The notes: generated from the sequence alone by a model not told the origin. Shown: positions 22,737-34,481, counted from the stretch's first letter. The stretch is DNA of 64,000 nucleotides from Cladopsammia gracilis (GCA_022457155.1 JAJGOT010000294.1:772501-836500); one strand, 5' to 3'. A program made the numbers and translations.

Positions 22737-23100
22737 GGGGGGGGGGGGGTACTCCCATATATAAGCTATACGGGTATGTGCCGCTGGATGGGGTCGTCTG
22801 AGATGGGGTCTCAGTTTCGCACACTAAGTTTGAGATGGGATATACTTTTTCCGTTCAATTTTCGGATTAAGTGTTTTGTCATTTTTTTCCGGTACATTTT
22901 TCATCTGGAACCGTGCCTGTGGAAGTTTCACTCGATTCAATGAGCGTGTATGAGTTTGACGCCTAATTCTGTCAGTGTAAACAAACCCCCTTTTTTGTAT
23001 AAAGAGCCTTTTACCAAATTTTTAACAGTTAAAACTGTTTGGTCTGAGATGGGGGTAGTGAAAATAGAAATTTTAGGTCTGAGATGGGGTAATAATAATA
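22737..23100. mobile_element. GGGGGTACTC-family element, one end only
   Basis: A G run of about 13 followed by TACTCCCATATATAAGC, TACGGGTATGTGCCGC and repeated GGTCTGAGATGGGGT words. The matching inverted end is not found, so it appears truncated near 23100. Confidence 0.55.
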
Positions 23101-23184
23101 AGAAACATAGAATGCACGATCACTGCAACAAACCGATGAGAATGGCCGGATCTGGATCAGCTGCTCTACTCCTATATCACAACA

Positions 23185-23585
23185 CTTTAATCTACCGGGA
23201 CACTCTACTAAGGATATGCAACTTATACCACTGGAATTAATACGTAATAGCAGAGACTCTGTACGAAAAGCGCGTGAAGCATTTCTCATAGACAAAGCAA
23301 AGACGTTAGAACGATTTGGAATCAACAGACGCGACGAACTTCATTAACTTTCTCATCACTAGTCAGTTTAGTTTATCACCCGTCAAACCTTTCACCAATC
23401 ATATTTATTGTTTTTGTTATTCTTTAGTTTTTTCAAAACCACTTGTATAACGGTTTTACAGTTGTAATCATTTATAGTGCTAGCCCCTGAAGAAGCTTTG
23501 TTTTGCAAAGCGAAATATTGGGCACTATTATATTCCACTTTTATTTTATTTTATTTGCTTCTGCTTCTGCTTCTGTTTTTCTGCC
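23185..23585 (+). mobile_element. 3' remnant of a probable Penelope-like (GIY-YIG) retroelement
   Basis: The frame starting about 23218 reads LELIRNSRDSVRKAREAFL and ends INRRDELH plus stop (TAA near 23346), the kind of tail seen after the GIY-YIG endonuclease of Penelope-like elements. Downstream, CCTGAAGAAGCTTTGTTTTG and GCAAAGCGAAATATTGGGC match the conserved 3' region as I recall it for this class. The GIY-YIG core itself is not seen. Confidence 0.5.
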
Positions 23586-23614
23586 GTAAGGATCAGTTTG
23601 CCGTTTTTTTGCTT

Positions 23615-24055
23615 CACTAATAATAATAATGACTTTATTAACGTGTCAGTCAAAATCTAGCAGAGGGGATTCCACACTGCTAATAGGGGACACCTAACTA
23701 TCTAAAATGTATTCTAAAAAATACAAAAACGAATCAATAAAAATTTGAGACCAGAATCTACTAAGACTAGAATAAAAAACTACCATTGATAACTCACTAA
23801 CATAAACACCACAAAACTCTAATTCTAATCATCAAAATTCTAAGAAATCTTGTAATTAAAAATGTAATTAAGAAAATTTAAAATCATGAATTGCAAAGGT
23901 AGCAGCCACTACATCCATCCAAGATGTCACTCAAATCAAGACTTCGTATCCGGGTCTTAAACTGAGTAAGACTGGTAGCCGATCTGTCTTTGCTTGATAT
24001 CTTACTCCAGAGCCTTGGACCTAAGTAACAGTAGGGGTTCTTCGGTCCCAGCGAA
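23615..24055 (-). mobile_element. 3' end of a minus-strand LINE
   Basis: Read on the minus strand from about 24040, the frame gives YCYLGPRLWSKISSKDRS followed by SLTQFKTRIRSLDLSDIL and a stop near 23890. This is the typical C-terminus of RT-encoding LINEs (LGPRLWN..LP..IR...SL..FK..L). The 3' tail ends in an AAT-repeat (plus strand AATAATAATAATG at 23619-23632) with an AATAAAG signal. Only the last few hundred bases remain. Confidence 0.75.
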
Positions 24056-24274
24056 ACACCCCCACCTATTCATCAGTACAGGGCCACTTTTTACCGTATA
24101 CCAAACGAGCTGGCTCGTTCGTCTCGTTCAGCTCTCCACTGCCGAGCCAAACGAGCCACCAAATACGTAGACCCGATACCTAAACGAGTTATTTCTGGTT
24201 CTTTAATCAAACAAGCCAAACAAGCCAAACGAGCCACCAAACACATAACGTTCAAAATGTGGCCATGCTTTCTG

Positions 24275-24432
24275 TAATAGCCTGCGAGCAAGCTCTCGGG
24301 CGGTCCTTCAGGCGCTTCTCAAGCGCTCCTTCTGCCCTCCCCCTTTCCCTGTCCATCCCCCTGTCCCTCCCCTCCCCCTCCCCTCCCCCTGCCCCTGCCC
24401 CTGCCCCAGGAGCTTGCTCGCAAGCTGTTCTG
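24275..24432. mobile_element. Inverted-repeat element with pyrimidine-rich core
   Basis: AGCCTGCGAGCAAGCTCT at the left and AGGAGCTTGCTCGCAAGCT at the right flank a core made of CCCCT/CCCCTG repeats (about 24335-24410). Confidence 0.6.
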
Positions 24433-24433
24433 T

Positions 24434-24624
24434 AATAGGCCATTTGCACGATGACGTCATTTGACTACTACTACCAGAATTCCTCAGTTTTTTGTTTTGT
24501 AATGCAAATTAGGGCTATTGTTATTTAAACCGCACTGGGATTACAAAATTTAAATAAGAAAGGAAAAACGAAATGAATTCTGGTAGTAGTAGTCAAATGT
24601 CGTCATCGTGCAAATGGCCTATTG
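24434..24624. mobile_element. 191-bp palindromic MITE
   Basis: AATAGGCCATTTGCACGATG at the left mirrors CATCGTGCAAATGGCCTATT at the right; the arms continue through TTTGACTACTACTACCAGAATTC. Confidence 0.88.
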
Positions 24625-25013
24625 CTCTTAACCAAATGCGAGCATAAACCTGTTTGTTTGGCTTAGCCCATTTCCGAAGCAAGAATTGATGGCCGCTTCT
24701 TGATAAGTATAAACAAAGTACTTCATCTTAACACTCTTCTGTCAATCCTTTTACAAACAGAATAACTAAAGGCTTTCGTAATTATTTCTTTTTTTGTCGT
24801 AAAAACATCAGACAAACGTCAAGTTGTTTTTCTATTTCGTAATTTCTCAACCGCGCCTATTTTCACAGGAAAAGAATCCCCTGACAGTGCCAATTAAACT
24901 CAAGGAAAGCCAATCAAAGTGATTGACAGGCGGAAATGCGCGGGTTTTCATATCGTAAAAGCCAGCGATTTTTACATGCGGTCGCTTTTCGTGGAGAGCC
25001 CTCGTCTTGCAGG
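24625..25013 (+). promoter_or_regulatory. Upstream region of the signal-peptide/follistatin gene
   Basis: Immediately 5' of the ATG. A CCAATCA box is at 24909-24915 and a GCGCGGG word near 24937. No TATA box is at an obvious distance. The transcription start is not determined from sequence. Confidence 0.35.
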
Positions 25014-25071
25014 ATGAAGGAATTTTATTGCGCTTTGCTTTTAATTGGGATCTTTGCTGCGTTTAGTCAAG
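25014..25071 (+). CDS. Secreted follistatin-domain protein, exon 1 (signal peptide)
   Basis: ATG at 25014-25016 opens a 19-residue hydrophobic leader (MKEFYCALLLIGIFAAFSQ), then one base of a Gly codon before a strong donor GTATGTAAG at 25072. A secretory signal peptide, with cleavage probably after SQG or FSQ. The phase 1 exit matches the phase 1 entry of the follistatin exon at 55994, whose first residues (QDLC) make a natural mature N-terminus. No other phase-compatible secreted-module exon is seen on + in between, so I join them across a 30.9-kb intron. The link is inferred. Confidence 0.7.
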
Positions 25072-26237
25072 GTATGTAAGATTTCTATAGCTTCTGTAGT
25101 TACGTTCAGTTTGTTGGAACGAAGCATCGATTTGCGTATTCTTTTGTCAACAGCGCGTGGATTCCATCGAAAAGCAGCGTGCTGCAGATTTTCTCGCCTG
25201 ATGTAAAACTGTGCGTTAAAAATTTTCGTATAAAGCTGTACCTTTCACATGCATTCCTTATTTGTCATCGCCGGCTGTTCAGTTGCTAAACATCAGCAAA
25301 TTGCTGCTTTGCTGTTTTAAATAGCAATATAGCGTTGTGAGTTTTTTTCACCCAAAGCTTCTCGCGCTTAGCAATCAGCGATGAAAAGCTTGAAACATGT
25401 ACCCACTTGCTTGTCATCATCATGCATTTAAGAGTTTATAGTTTTCTTTTGGTCATAATGGATCAACAAGTTGTTGCTTTGCTATTAAAAGGCAGAGGTG
25501 TAGAAAACGATCGGTTATAAACGTTTACGCTTAAGCTTATATTATTTTACCTCAAAATTTTATCTATTTCTGCTCGCTGCGTTAATAATAGTAGTTCATC
25601 CCATCTCGTGATCAAGTTGCAGCTGTTGTGGGATCCGAGAGAATTTATGTGAGAGTGTTTATATTATCATACAATTCAAAGTTAAAAAACCTGGACATTG
25701 GGTGTTCATATTTTCGAAATGTATTAAGTTGAGGTTAAAGTTCTTAATCGCTTGTGAGATTGTTAACTTCGATTTATTTGCGCGATCAAGATTGTCCCCG
25801 AACCCAGACGTGACCTTTCAATTTTCCCACTTTTTGCTTTAAGAGCTTTGAATTCTTGTTTATTTCGAGGACAGTGGGTTTATGTTACATAGACCTAAAA
25901 GTTTTCACGCCATTCTGGTGTGCAAGAGGAGTCGCAACAGACATTTCTAGCAGTGCCCGCATATAAAGCTGAATTTATTTATACTGCGTAATCTTCTGAA
26001 GATACATGTATTTTTGAAATTATTTGACAAGAAAATAAAATCATACTTGTTTGCATTTAAAAAAAAGTCTCACATCATCCCATGACAGAAGCCTTGTCTG
26101 GTCTCTTAAAATATTTGTATCGTAAACTGAGCTTTTACATCTCTAATGTTCACTGGTTGAGGTCACAGTAGAAAAAGATCACCGTTTACCATGATAACAG
26201 CTGCATTTTTTTAGTTTGGTAAACTTAACTCTGGTTA
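25072..26237 (+). other. Start of the giant intron 1, nothing recognised
   Basis: Non-repetitive-looking AT-rich intron sequence. No coding domain or long inverted repeat seen. Confidence 0.5.
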
Positions 26238-27773
26238 ATTCACCTTTTCGGCGCTAGATTTCACGTGTAGTGTCACGTGACTTTTGATGTAAACAAACCG
26301 CCAAAGTTCGGACATCCGTTCTGAGCCACGTACTACAAGCGTACGAACCACAAGTCGTTATTTCAAGTTCCCCTTAGTATATATTTTTTCCATTGCTTAA
26401 AGCCTTTGAAACTCGAATAGTTCCAGTTTCAAAATGTCAAAGCAGAAGAATAAGCGCGACTTTAACACCATTAATGCGGCAGAACTTAAATAATATTTGC
26501 AGGAACGTGGAGTTTCAGAATAAAGCGGATATTTAAACAACTGATTTAAAAACTACGCTAGTGGAAATCGCCTCTGCAGTTGAAAGAATGGTTTTGCCCG
26601 TGGATCCAGATAATTTTGTAATTCATGATATGCTAATTCCTAATTCATTCTCCATGAAGACCGGTGCACAACTTCATTGACTCGTCGCCGCCGTTTGGAT
26701 TGCACGACAATTTTACTGATAATTTACCACTCCACTGATTACGACAAGCAGGAACTCACCGCTTACAGGGTCCTTACAAGTCATTTGACGATTATCGGTT
26801 ATTCAATGATGGGGGTATCATACATTTAGTTTTCTATGGAGGATTTTAGGGTAGACTAACCGTTTTCCGCGGGGAGCAAGGAAATCGGATACGTCTGCGC
26901 AAAGGCTACATACCAACCGCCAGAGGTCAAATTCTACAAGAGAACACCACGGGAAAATATTAATTTTGTAGATCCAAGCTTAGCAAAGAGAGTTCAAGCT
27001 TAAAAAGAAAGCTATTCAACTTGTAGAGATTTGAAGTTTGTCTCAGTCAAGGCTGTGATTTTAGCATTCATTCGCTTCGCCTTACAGCTGCGTAGAACTC
27101 GATGTTTATGTTTCCTCCGTTGGCAATTTTGACAGTCTGGCGACTGTTTCGGTTTGTGCCGCTATTTTTCATTCAGACAAAAATTGATTAACCTGAGCAC
27201 TCAGGAAAAATTCCAGATAACCATCATTGAATAAGCGATAATCGTAAAATGACTTGTATCAAAGCGGCGAGTCCCTGCTTGTCGTGGAGTGAAATATCGT
27301 ACAACCCAAACGGCGGCGACGAGTTGATTCTCTTCACGGTGTTCAGGGAGAATGGATTGGAAATTAGCAAATCGTGAATTATTAAATTGTCTGCATCATT
27401 GGTTTGATCTTTTCGAAGTTTGGATCCAGTAGCAAATCCATTCTTTCAACTGCAGAGGCGATTTCCACTGGCGAAGTTTAGTCTGCTAATACTGAAACTC
27501 TACGTTCCAGCAAATATTTTTAAGTTCTGCCAAATTCATAGCGTTAAAATCGCTCTTATTCCTCTGCTTTGACATTTTGAACCTGGAACTATTCGAGTTT
27601 CAAAGGCTTTAAGCAACGGAAAAAATATATATTAACGGGAACTTGAAAATAGCGACTCGTAGTTCGTACACTTGTAGTACGTGGCTCAGAACGAATGTCC
27701 GAACTTTGGCGGTTTGTTTACATCAAAAGTCACGTGACACTACACGTGAAATCTAGCGCCGAAAAGGTGAATT
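26238..27773. mobile_element. Inverted pair of decayed transposon-like sequences with a SAP-like peptide
   Basis: AATTCACCTTTTCGGCGCTAG at the left end is mirrored at the right end (27750-27773). Arms of roughly 590 and 550 bases (to about 26830 and from about 27225) match with many differences. Each arm encodes, outward to inward, a peptide beginning MSKQKNKRDFNTINAAELK then YLQERGVS, resembling the start of a SAP-type DNA-binding motif, followed after stops and frameshifts by EIASAVERMVLPVDPDNFV. The plus-strand copy starts with ATG at 26433. Both are broken by stops (e.g. TAA just after AAELK). It may be two decayed copies of one element or a foldback derivative. Confidence 0.65.
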
Positions 27774-28736
27774 GTCATGACAATAGCGGAAAGAAAAAAG
27801 ATGACCTGATTACAGGTAACCAAAAAAGAAAAAATAGGTGGGTATATCTATCTAAATTCACTTGTTTTGTTCACTGTTTATGGTCATATTTAAGGAAAAC
27901 AGTGATTACTAACTTAAATTAATTAAATGAATGGCTTTGAGCTCGCTCTCATGGCATGTATAAATCATTAGATTAACTTTTCATATCTCACATTACGGAT
28001 CAGGCGAACGCATGGAAAGTTTCAAATGTGTTTTTAAGTGGACCTGTCAGGTTTACTATGATAAAGAAGTAATTACGCAGTTTACCATGGTAAAGCCCTT
28101 TTTACTATGGTAAAGTATTCAGCTGTAATACTGATGGGGAGGTGCGAAGACCTAATTTGCAATTTGAGTACCTTTTTGGGATGAAATGTTTTGGTGAGTA
28201 CTCTTTTGGTGGTCATCAAAAAGTGTAACCTTTTTATGCAGAAAGAAAAGTGACTTTTTGGGCGTTGGACTGTTTTGGGGTCTGGTTTAAGCCTTTTTTG
28301 TGTCTCACTTGTAATTTGGTGTTCATTTACACCTCCCCATCACTGTTATTACCTGAGTGTGCACCCCACCCCCCCCCCCCCCCCTCCGCTGGGTGTTAAA
28401 CTTATCCCAAATCATTCCAAGAAATCTTTTGTGTAGACAGCTGCTTATTCAAGGAATTCAGTAGCTCTTCAATGTAGGAGAATCATTATATTATTGAGTT
28501 AAGTGAAGAATTTCAAATTTGAGCACAGTAAACTGAAATGCAAAGTTACATTGCATCTAAAAACTGAAGCAATTTGGGCAACATGTGAAAATAAGGGGGT
28601 ACGTGGGGTCTACCTAAAGTGGCTATTGTAGTTCAGTGTTTTTGTTAAGGTTTGCAATGACAGGGAGAAAACTGTGAATAACAGGGACTATATTGGGTTT
28701 TGTAGGTGGGACACCCCCTCCCATTGGATGTCCAGG
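27774..28736 (+). other. Intron sequence with a poly-C run
   Basis: Contains a poly-C run at about 28369-28384 and TTTACCATGGTAAA-type short palindromes near 28050-28110. No gene recognised. Confidence 0.5.
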
Positions 28737-29644
28737 ATTGCACGCAGCTACAAAATTTACTATTTTTGCGATTTTTTGTTACAGCTTACGAATTTTACAA
28801 AATTAACGATTTTTCATTACAGGTCTTGCGAATTTTACAAAATTTGCGAAAATTACGAAAAATCACTAGCTCAACGATTTTTCGGTAGTGTGTGATGCTA
28901 ATTTACTCGCAACCCCACAGCAGCTTGCGGATTTTACAAAATTTGCGAAATTTGTGAAAAATCGCTTGCTATGATTTTTCGTTACAGATCTCCGAATTTT
29001 GCAAAATTTGCGAAAATTACAAAAAATCGCTACTTCAACGATTTTTCGGTAGTGTGTGATGCTAATTAACTCGCAACCACACAGCCAGCTTGCGGATTTT
29101 ACAAAATTGGCGAAAAATCGCTTGCTCGATGATTTTTCGGCGGCGAGTTGCGAAATTTTGCACTTCTTTGTGATGCTAATGAACTCACAACCCCACACTT
29201 CTAGCTTGCGGATTTTACAAAATTTGTGAAAATTGCTAATTTTCCAAGTTTTCATAGTTTTCGCAGTTTTCATCAGTATCTTCTGCCTTCTCTCTAGTCC
29301 CCTTTTTCCTGGGATGACAAATTTTACTATTTTTCGTAGTTTTCGTAATTTTCGCAGTTTTCGCAGTATTCGTAATTTTCGCAGTTTTCGTTGGTACCTT
29401 CTGCCTCCTCTCTCGTCTCTTTTTTCCTGGGATGACGAATTTTACTATTTTTCGTAGTTTTCGTAATTTTTCGCAGTTTTTGTCGTTTGCGCAGTTTTCG
29501 TTGGTACCTTCTGCCTCCTCTCTCGTCTCCTTTTTCCTGGGATGACGAATCTTACTATTTTTTGTAGTTTTCGTAATTTTTGCAGTTTTCACCCAACCGT
29601 AGCAAAAATTAGTTAATTTAATAATTTTCGTAGCTGCATGCAAT
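28737..29644. mobile_element. Foldback-like element with two internal tandem arrays
   Basis: ATTGCACGCAGCTACAAAAT at the left mirrors TTTTCGTAGCTGCATGCAAT at the right. Inside, the left half has about three copies of a unit of about 130 bases (CGATTTTTCGGTAGTGTGTGATGC ... GCGGATTTTACAAAATTTGC). The right half has about three copies of a unit of about 125 bases (TTCTGCCTCCTCTCTCG ... CCTGGGATGACGAATTTTAC) with runs of the 9-mer TTTTCGTAG/TTTTCGCAG. GCGAAAATTACGAAAAAT on the left is complementary to ATTTTTCGTAATTTTCGC on the right, so the halves can pair. Confidence 0.75.
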
Positions 29645-30524
29645 GATGAAAGAGGCATTAGTAACAAAGCATAGTTTTATTTCACTTGCAATAAAGATCA
29701 AATAGCCCATCAACTTTAGCAGTTCTTTATTCAAAATATCTTAGCACATAAATATTTTTTTTCTAAAAAATAGCCAGGACAAGACTTGAAATACATGTAG
29801 CTGGGTAAAGGTCCTGGTGTCCTTGTTATAACAAAAACCCTGGTAGCTTAATCAATTGCCAAATGAGTGGCTGGATGCATAAATTGAATTTTGATATTTT
29901 TTTAGAAGAGATTAGACTAAAACATCCCACATCTTAGGGAAAAATTGTTTTGACTTGCAGAGTCATTCAGATGCCTAGTAATCAAAATTAGTGTATTATT
30001 ATTATTTTTTGTGAAAGTACAGGATCTTTTGGCCTTATTGGTTTTATTTTACTTTAACTTACATGAAACTGTCATTATACTTTAGTAAAAGAGTGCTTTC
30101 TTGGCTCAAAAGCACAATTTGTGAGTGAAAAATGTCAAAATTCAACTTACAGGCTCTTTATACACCTAGCTGTTCAATAATTATTGCAAGATATGTAGAG
30201 GTTCTCCTTATACTGCATGGATTCTCTGTCAGATTGCATAAGTTGACCTTTTTGTAGCTGTTTAAAATAGCACTGTAAAAAGAGCATTTTTGAGTGTGTC
30301 AGAATGAGTGACATGACCGTCTATAGAGAATTCTAAGTGCGACGACAAAATGGGCGAAATAACTGCTTTATTTGTGATCACACATTCAGTATGGTTGTCA
30401 TTATAATTTTTACACTCTAGTAATAATTTCAAACTGCTGTTCCAATATCATGGTGGTGCAATTGAACACCTCTCTCTTACGGAGAGTTTATTATTGGTCA
30501 CAGACATACCAAGATTGATACAAT
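29645..30524 (+). other. Intron sequence, nothing recognised
   Basis: AT-rich, with a TAT/TTA microsatellite near 29995-30015. No domain or long inverted repeat seen. Confidence 0.5.
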
Positions 30525-31213
30525 CCTTACCTCAACATTATGAACACTTTACAGTCAAAATACTCAGTGCGTAACCGTTCTGCTTATTATTTGGGAATGA
30601 CTTTCATTAATCGGGTGCGGATTGCATTATTGAAATCAAAATTTAGGTTTTAAATTCATTATTGAAATCTTCCAACAACAGCCTCATTCTAAATAACAAA
30701 TGTTGATCGGTTTATTTACTGACATTGGTCAAAAGTTCACAGGCGAAATATGCAACCATTGGTTGACATTGGTTTCAGAGAATTCGGTTGCTTGGACTTC
30801 ATAGGAAATTATCCTCACTTTCGATGAAAATTTTTCTTTCATTCCCAGCACACTAGCATTTTAAGAATTCTTCTTCGGAGTATTGTAAATGCAGGGCTTC
30901 TTTACGTAAAAAAAAAATACTCAGTGATAAATTTTTGTTGAGCAAACAGAAATAGGTCAGGTGTGTCAAGCTGCCAAACTGTTGCCTGCTTTGCACGTGA
31001 ACATTTGCCTGATGTCAATAACAAACCAATCAGCATTTGTTATTTCGAATGAGGCTACCGTTGGAAGTTTCCAATAATCAATTTTAAACCTGAATTTTGA
31101 TTTCAATAATGCAATCCGTTCCCAATTTATGAAAGTCATAAATCCCAAATAACAAGCAGAATGCGCTGAGTACTTTGACTGTAATCTGTCCCTGTAGTGT
31201 TCATGTTAAGGAG
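30525..31213. mobile_element. Diverged inverted-repeat element
   Basis: CTTACCTCAACATTATGAACACT (from 30525) is mirrored by AGTGTTCATGTTAAGG (to about 31213). The arms (about 30525-30770 and 30970-31213) match with many differences, for example GCATTATTGAAATCAAAATT and AATTTTGATTTCAATAATGC. No intact frame. Confidence 0.7.
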
Positions 31214-31674
31214 GCTCCAGTATACTACACTAGAAAAGGAATGCTAAATATTTCTTTATTTTTAGACCATTCACTTTCCAGGATGTATTTAAAAGTGGAG
31301 TGTGTTTGTGGTTTAGTATGTTAGACCAAAGGAGAGGGAAAGAGGTAGTTAGTTGTGGTATGTGGAAAGAAGGTGAAGGATTTCCGTTGATGAATTAATG
31401 CTAGACAATTTGAAGAATTAACACTAGACAATATTCTATGCCATTCTTGATGATCCTCCCCAAAATGACCTCAAATGTCTGATTTGTTTTAACCCTTTAA
31501 GCTCCAGTAGTGATCAGCATCAAATGTTGTCTTGTAATATAAATCATTCAAAGAGATCATGGGAATTATGATCACCCAAAATAAATGCTCTTGATTTTAA
31601 TGACTTCTCCTCACTACTCCTATAAGAAATGTATGGGACAAGAAAGGAGAATTTGTACTTTCTTATAAAAAAAG

Positions 31675-31697
31675 CCAACAACAACAACAACAACAAA
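31675..31697. repeat. (CAA)n microsatellite
   Basis: Seven or so CAA units. It may mark the tail of a minus-strand LINE (the LINE at 18755 ends in the complementary TTG repeat), but no LINE coding sequence is recognised next to it. Confidence 0.7.
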
Positions 31698-32393
31698 AAG
31701 TCTTTATTTTCAGCCTTTCCCCTACTTCTCACACACTGAATGCCATTTGTTTGCCACAGAATGCAACAGCACTTTGTTGCACTTTATTGCGTTATTGAAA
31801 AATGTCTAACACTTACAGAGTATTATGAAAAACTGGCTCCTACAAAACCAAAAAACTTCAATGACCCTAAATACCTATGTCAAGGGCTGGGAGGGTGGGG
31901 AAGCTGTTGCACATATGGCAAGAAACAAAAACCGAGTCACATGTCAAAGCGTGACACCTGATATCCCGACCCGTACCAGACCCCCATTCAGTGTGTGAGA
32001 ACTTCATTTCTTGCCTCTTTCGCAAGCTCAGCCGGCAAGAAAACCATATCGTAGCCATAATCTATCTGTTGCTTAAAGCACCATAAACATAAGCTGAATA
32101 ACTATTTTTTTTTTACCATTTACTACCTAATGCTTCAAAAGTCAAATTTTTTGTCTAGAGAACTTTACCACTTACATGTCAGACAATGCCTATTGCTTTT
32201 CAGTCCTCAGAGGTTACATGTAGCTTTAAACAAACCAACACAATGTATATGCAGGTATTTAAAGTATGTACATCAAGGCTGTTGTCAATGGGGGGGGGGG
32301 GGGGGGGCAGGGGGAGTTTCCCTGGCTAGTGAATGTCTGAGCCCCAGCTAAAACCAATTTTCCCGACTACCAGCACTGCTTCCCCATCTATTT
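31698..32393 (+). other. Intron sequence with a poly-G run
   Basis: A run of 18 G at about 32290-32307. No other recognised feature. Confidence 0.5.
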
Positions 32394-32616
32394 CACAGGA
32401 AAAAATACCTGATTCCCATTTTGGGATTTTTTAGGGTATTTACAGAACACCAACAAAATTCCCAAATTTGGCAAAGTGAGACAAGTCCCAACCTGGGAAT
32501 TCCCAACCACTTTCCCTGGTTGGGACTTGTCTCACTCTTCCAAATTTGGGATTTATATGGGTATTTTTAAATACCCTAAAATATCCAAAAATGGGAACCT
32601 GGTATTTTTTCCTGTG
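32394..32616. mobile_element. 223-bp palindromic MITE
   Basis: CACAGGAAAAAATACC at the left mirrors GGTATTTTTTCCTGTG at the right; the arms run through CCCAAATTTGG and GAGACAAGTCCCAACC and back. Confidence 0.88.
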
Positions 32617-32772
32617 TTAATAAAAATAGGCTCTCTGTTAAGGGCATTAAGCTTAATTTTTTTATTTCATGCTGCTAAATTTTGGATGTACCTTTAATGC
32701 AACCCTTCTTCTTTTAAATTGTTGGGGTCTCCCTGTTGCAGGCCAATTCTTCTTCATATAATTATGTCACCT

Positions 32773-32919
32773 GGCCCCAGTTGTTCAAAAGGTGGATAGC
32801 ACTATTCACCAGATAAATCACTATCCAGTGGATAAATATTAACAAAATCCATTGTGTTATCCACTGGATAGTGATTTATCCAGTGGATAGCGCTATCCAC
32901 CTTTTGAAAAACCCGGCCC
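32773..32919. mobile_element. GGTGGATAGCGCTATCC-family MITE, copy 2
   Basis: About 147 bases: TTGTTCAAAAGGTGGATAGC at the left and GCTATCCACCTTTTGAA at the right, with an inner TATCCACTGGATA pair. Same family as 14026-14518 and 33752-33899. Confidence 0.9.
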
Positions 32920-32952
32920 TGGTGGGTAGCCCGGCTGTCATATGCCTCCTTT

Positions 32953-33676
32953 TTAAGGTTACAGTGTACCTTCAGATCGAAAATTTATCGAAATTTTTTT
33001 TTTGGGTCAAAATAAAGTTTACAGAATGAACTTTCATTAAAAAAAAAGTTATCAAAAAATAGTGAAAATTGACGGAGAAATGATAGTATAACTTTTGTGG
33101 GCGGAGTTTGTTTATGAAGCGATATGTTTTTTAAGCGCTGTTTTCTCAAAGTTAATTTTTCGCTTGTTGGGGACACTTTAAAGAGCTACAACTCAAAGGA
33201 AGATTGTTCAATTTTCTTCAAATTTGGACAGAAGCTAGGCTAACATATAATCAACAAAAGCGTGTCGGCGAATTTCTTATTTCCGAAAACTTTTTTGTCA
33301 AGAGCCATTTCCGTGCGATCATTCCAATTTTTTTCTCCCTTTTTCGAAAATATTCTGTAACTTTTCACTACAATTGAATATGGGAAATCGCCGACACGTT
33401 ATTTTAGCGCTTCGTGTCCGGAAACCCGAGAACAAATCAAATTAGCAAAATACAATAATCGCTTTGAGTTATAGCGTTTTAAAGCTGATTCGGACGTTCG
33501 AATTTAGACGTCGTAAAAAATTCGACAATTCACTTTATTACCAAATGGTTTCCATATTTAGATAGCCAGCTCTATAAGCTTTAATTTGATATCTGGGTTT
33601 AGGTATGTTAAGTGCAATCTTAAGACACTAGAGCTGTTATACTGGAGACACCCCCGAAGGTACACTGTAACCTTAA
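32953..33676. mobile_element. 716-bp TTAA-flanked inverted-repeat transposon (piggyBac/Kolobok-type)
   Basis: GGTTACAGTGTACCTTC at 32957 and its exact complement GAAGGTACACTGTAACC ending at 33672, each preceded or followed by TTAA (32953-32956 and 33673-33676). TTAA target duplications are characteristic of piggyBac and Kolobok superfamilies. The interior has no long frame, so it is non-autonomous. Confidence 0.85.
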
Positions 33677-33751
33677 TTGTCTTGTCTGGTCTTCTTTGGC
33701 CAATTTTATATCAATTTCATGTCTTAAAAGAACAAATTATGTAAAGGTTCA

Positions 33752-33899
33752 GGACCCGGTTGTTCAAAAGGTGGATAGCGCTATCTATCGGATAAATAAC
33801 TATCCAGTGGATAACACAATTGGTTTTACTAATACCTATCCACTGGATAGTGATATATCCGGTGGATAGTGCTATCCACCTTTTGAACAACCGGGGCCT
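33752..33899. mobile_element. GGTGGATAGCGCTATCC-family MITE, copy 3
   Basis: About 148 bases with GGACCCGGTTGTTCAAAAGG and CCTTTTGAACAACCGGGGCC ends. Near-perfect palindrome, only 75 bases downstream of the TTAA element. Confidence 0.9.
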
Positions 33900-34266
33900 G
33901 AGGTTTTAATGTTCGAAGTGTTGGCTCTTGCAAAATTCAGTCTGTAGAAAGTGTGGAAGGATCTTTACATGATTCAGGCCTTGTGCCATTAAACATTTGA
34001 AGGGCTTGGGGCATAACCAACTTATGTTGCTTTTGAGGTAATGTTTTAATTTTCTCGCTCAGATTTGTCCATATTTGGCATGTGGACTACAAATTAGTTG
34101 CAAAACATTGTTCAGATATTTTTTTTTTTTCCGTTGCTTTCGAGAAATAACATATGCAAAAAATGCATGTCTCCCGCTGAATCCTGTTCGAAAAAATGAA
34201 TCCCAAGTCTGGAAGCACTTCGGATATCGGGCATTTCGACCACGGCACGGGATGGGAAATGGCCCA

Positions 34267-34447
34267 CAACTCGCAACGCTGCCCCTTTTCTGTTCCGAAG
34301 TGATTTCAGACTTTCCCGCCAGCTGGTCTTGTCCACCAAGGCCGTTTCAACCTTGAGTGTTGAATAGCACTTCGGATACAAGGTACGACAAGGACATGAC
34401 TAGTTTCTTTGAGAGGTGCCAGAGACTTATGGATTTCCGGACTTAAT
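34267..34447. repeat. About 180-bp dispersed repeat, copy 1 of 3
   Basis: The stretch from CAACTCGCAACGCTGCCC through CCAGCTGGTCTTGTCCACC to GACGGGCCTTAAAC recurs in the same orientation at about 44914-45122 and 54459-54666. It always lies next to the big GTAGTTCT arrays. Confidence 0.85.
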
Positions 34448-34481
34448 GATGTCCTTCAATCACCGGACGGGCCTTAAACCC

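Noticed and set aside
24091..24449. Minus-strand frames rich in Arg, Gly and Glu
   Set aside because: They are translations of the pyrimidine-rich core and AAACGAGCCA-type repeats of an inverted-repeat element.
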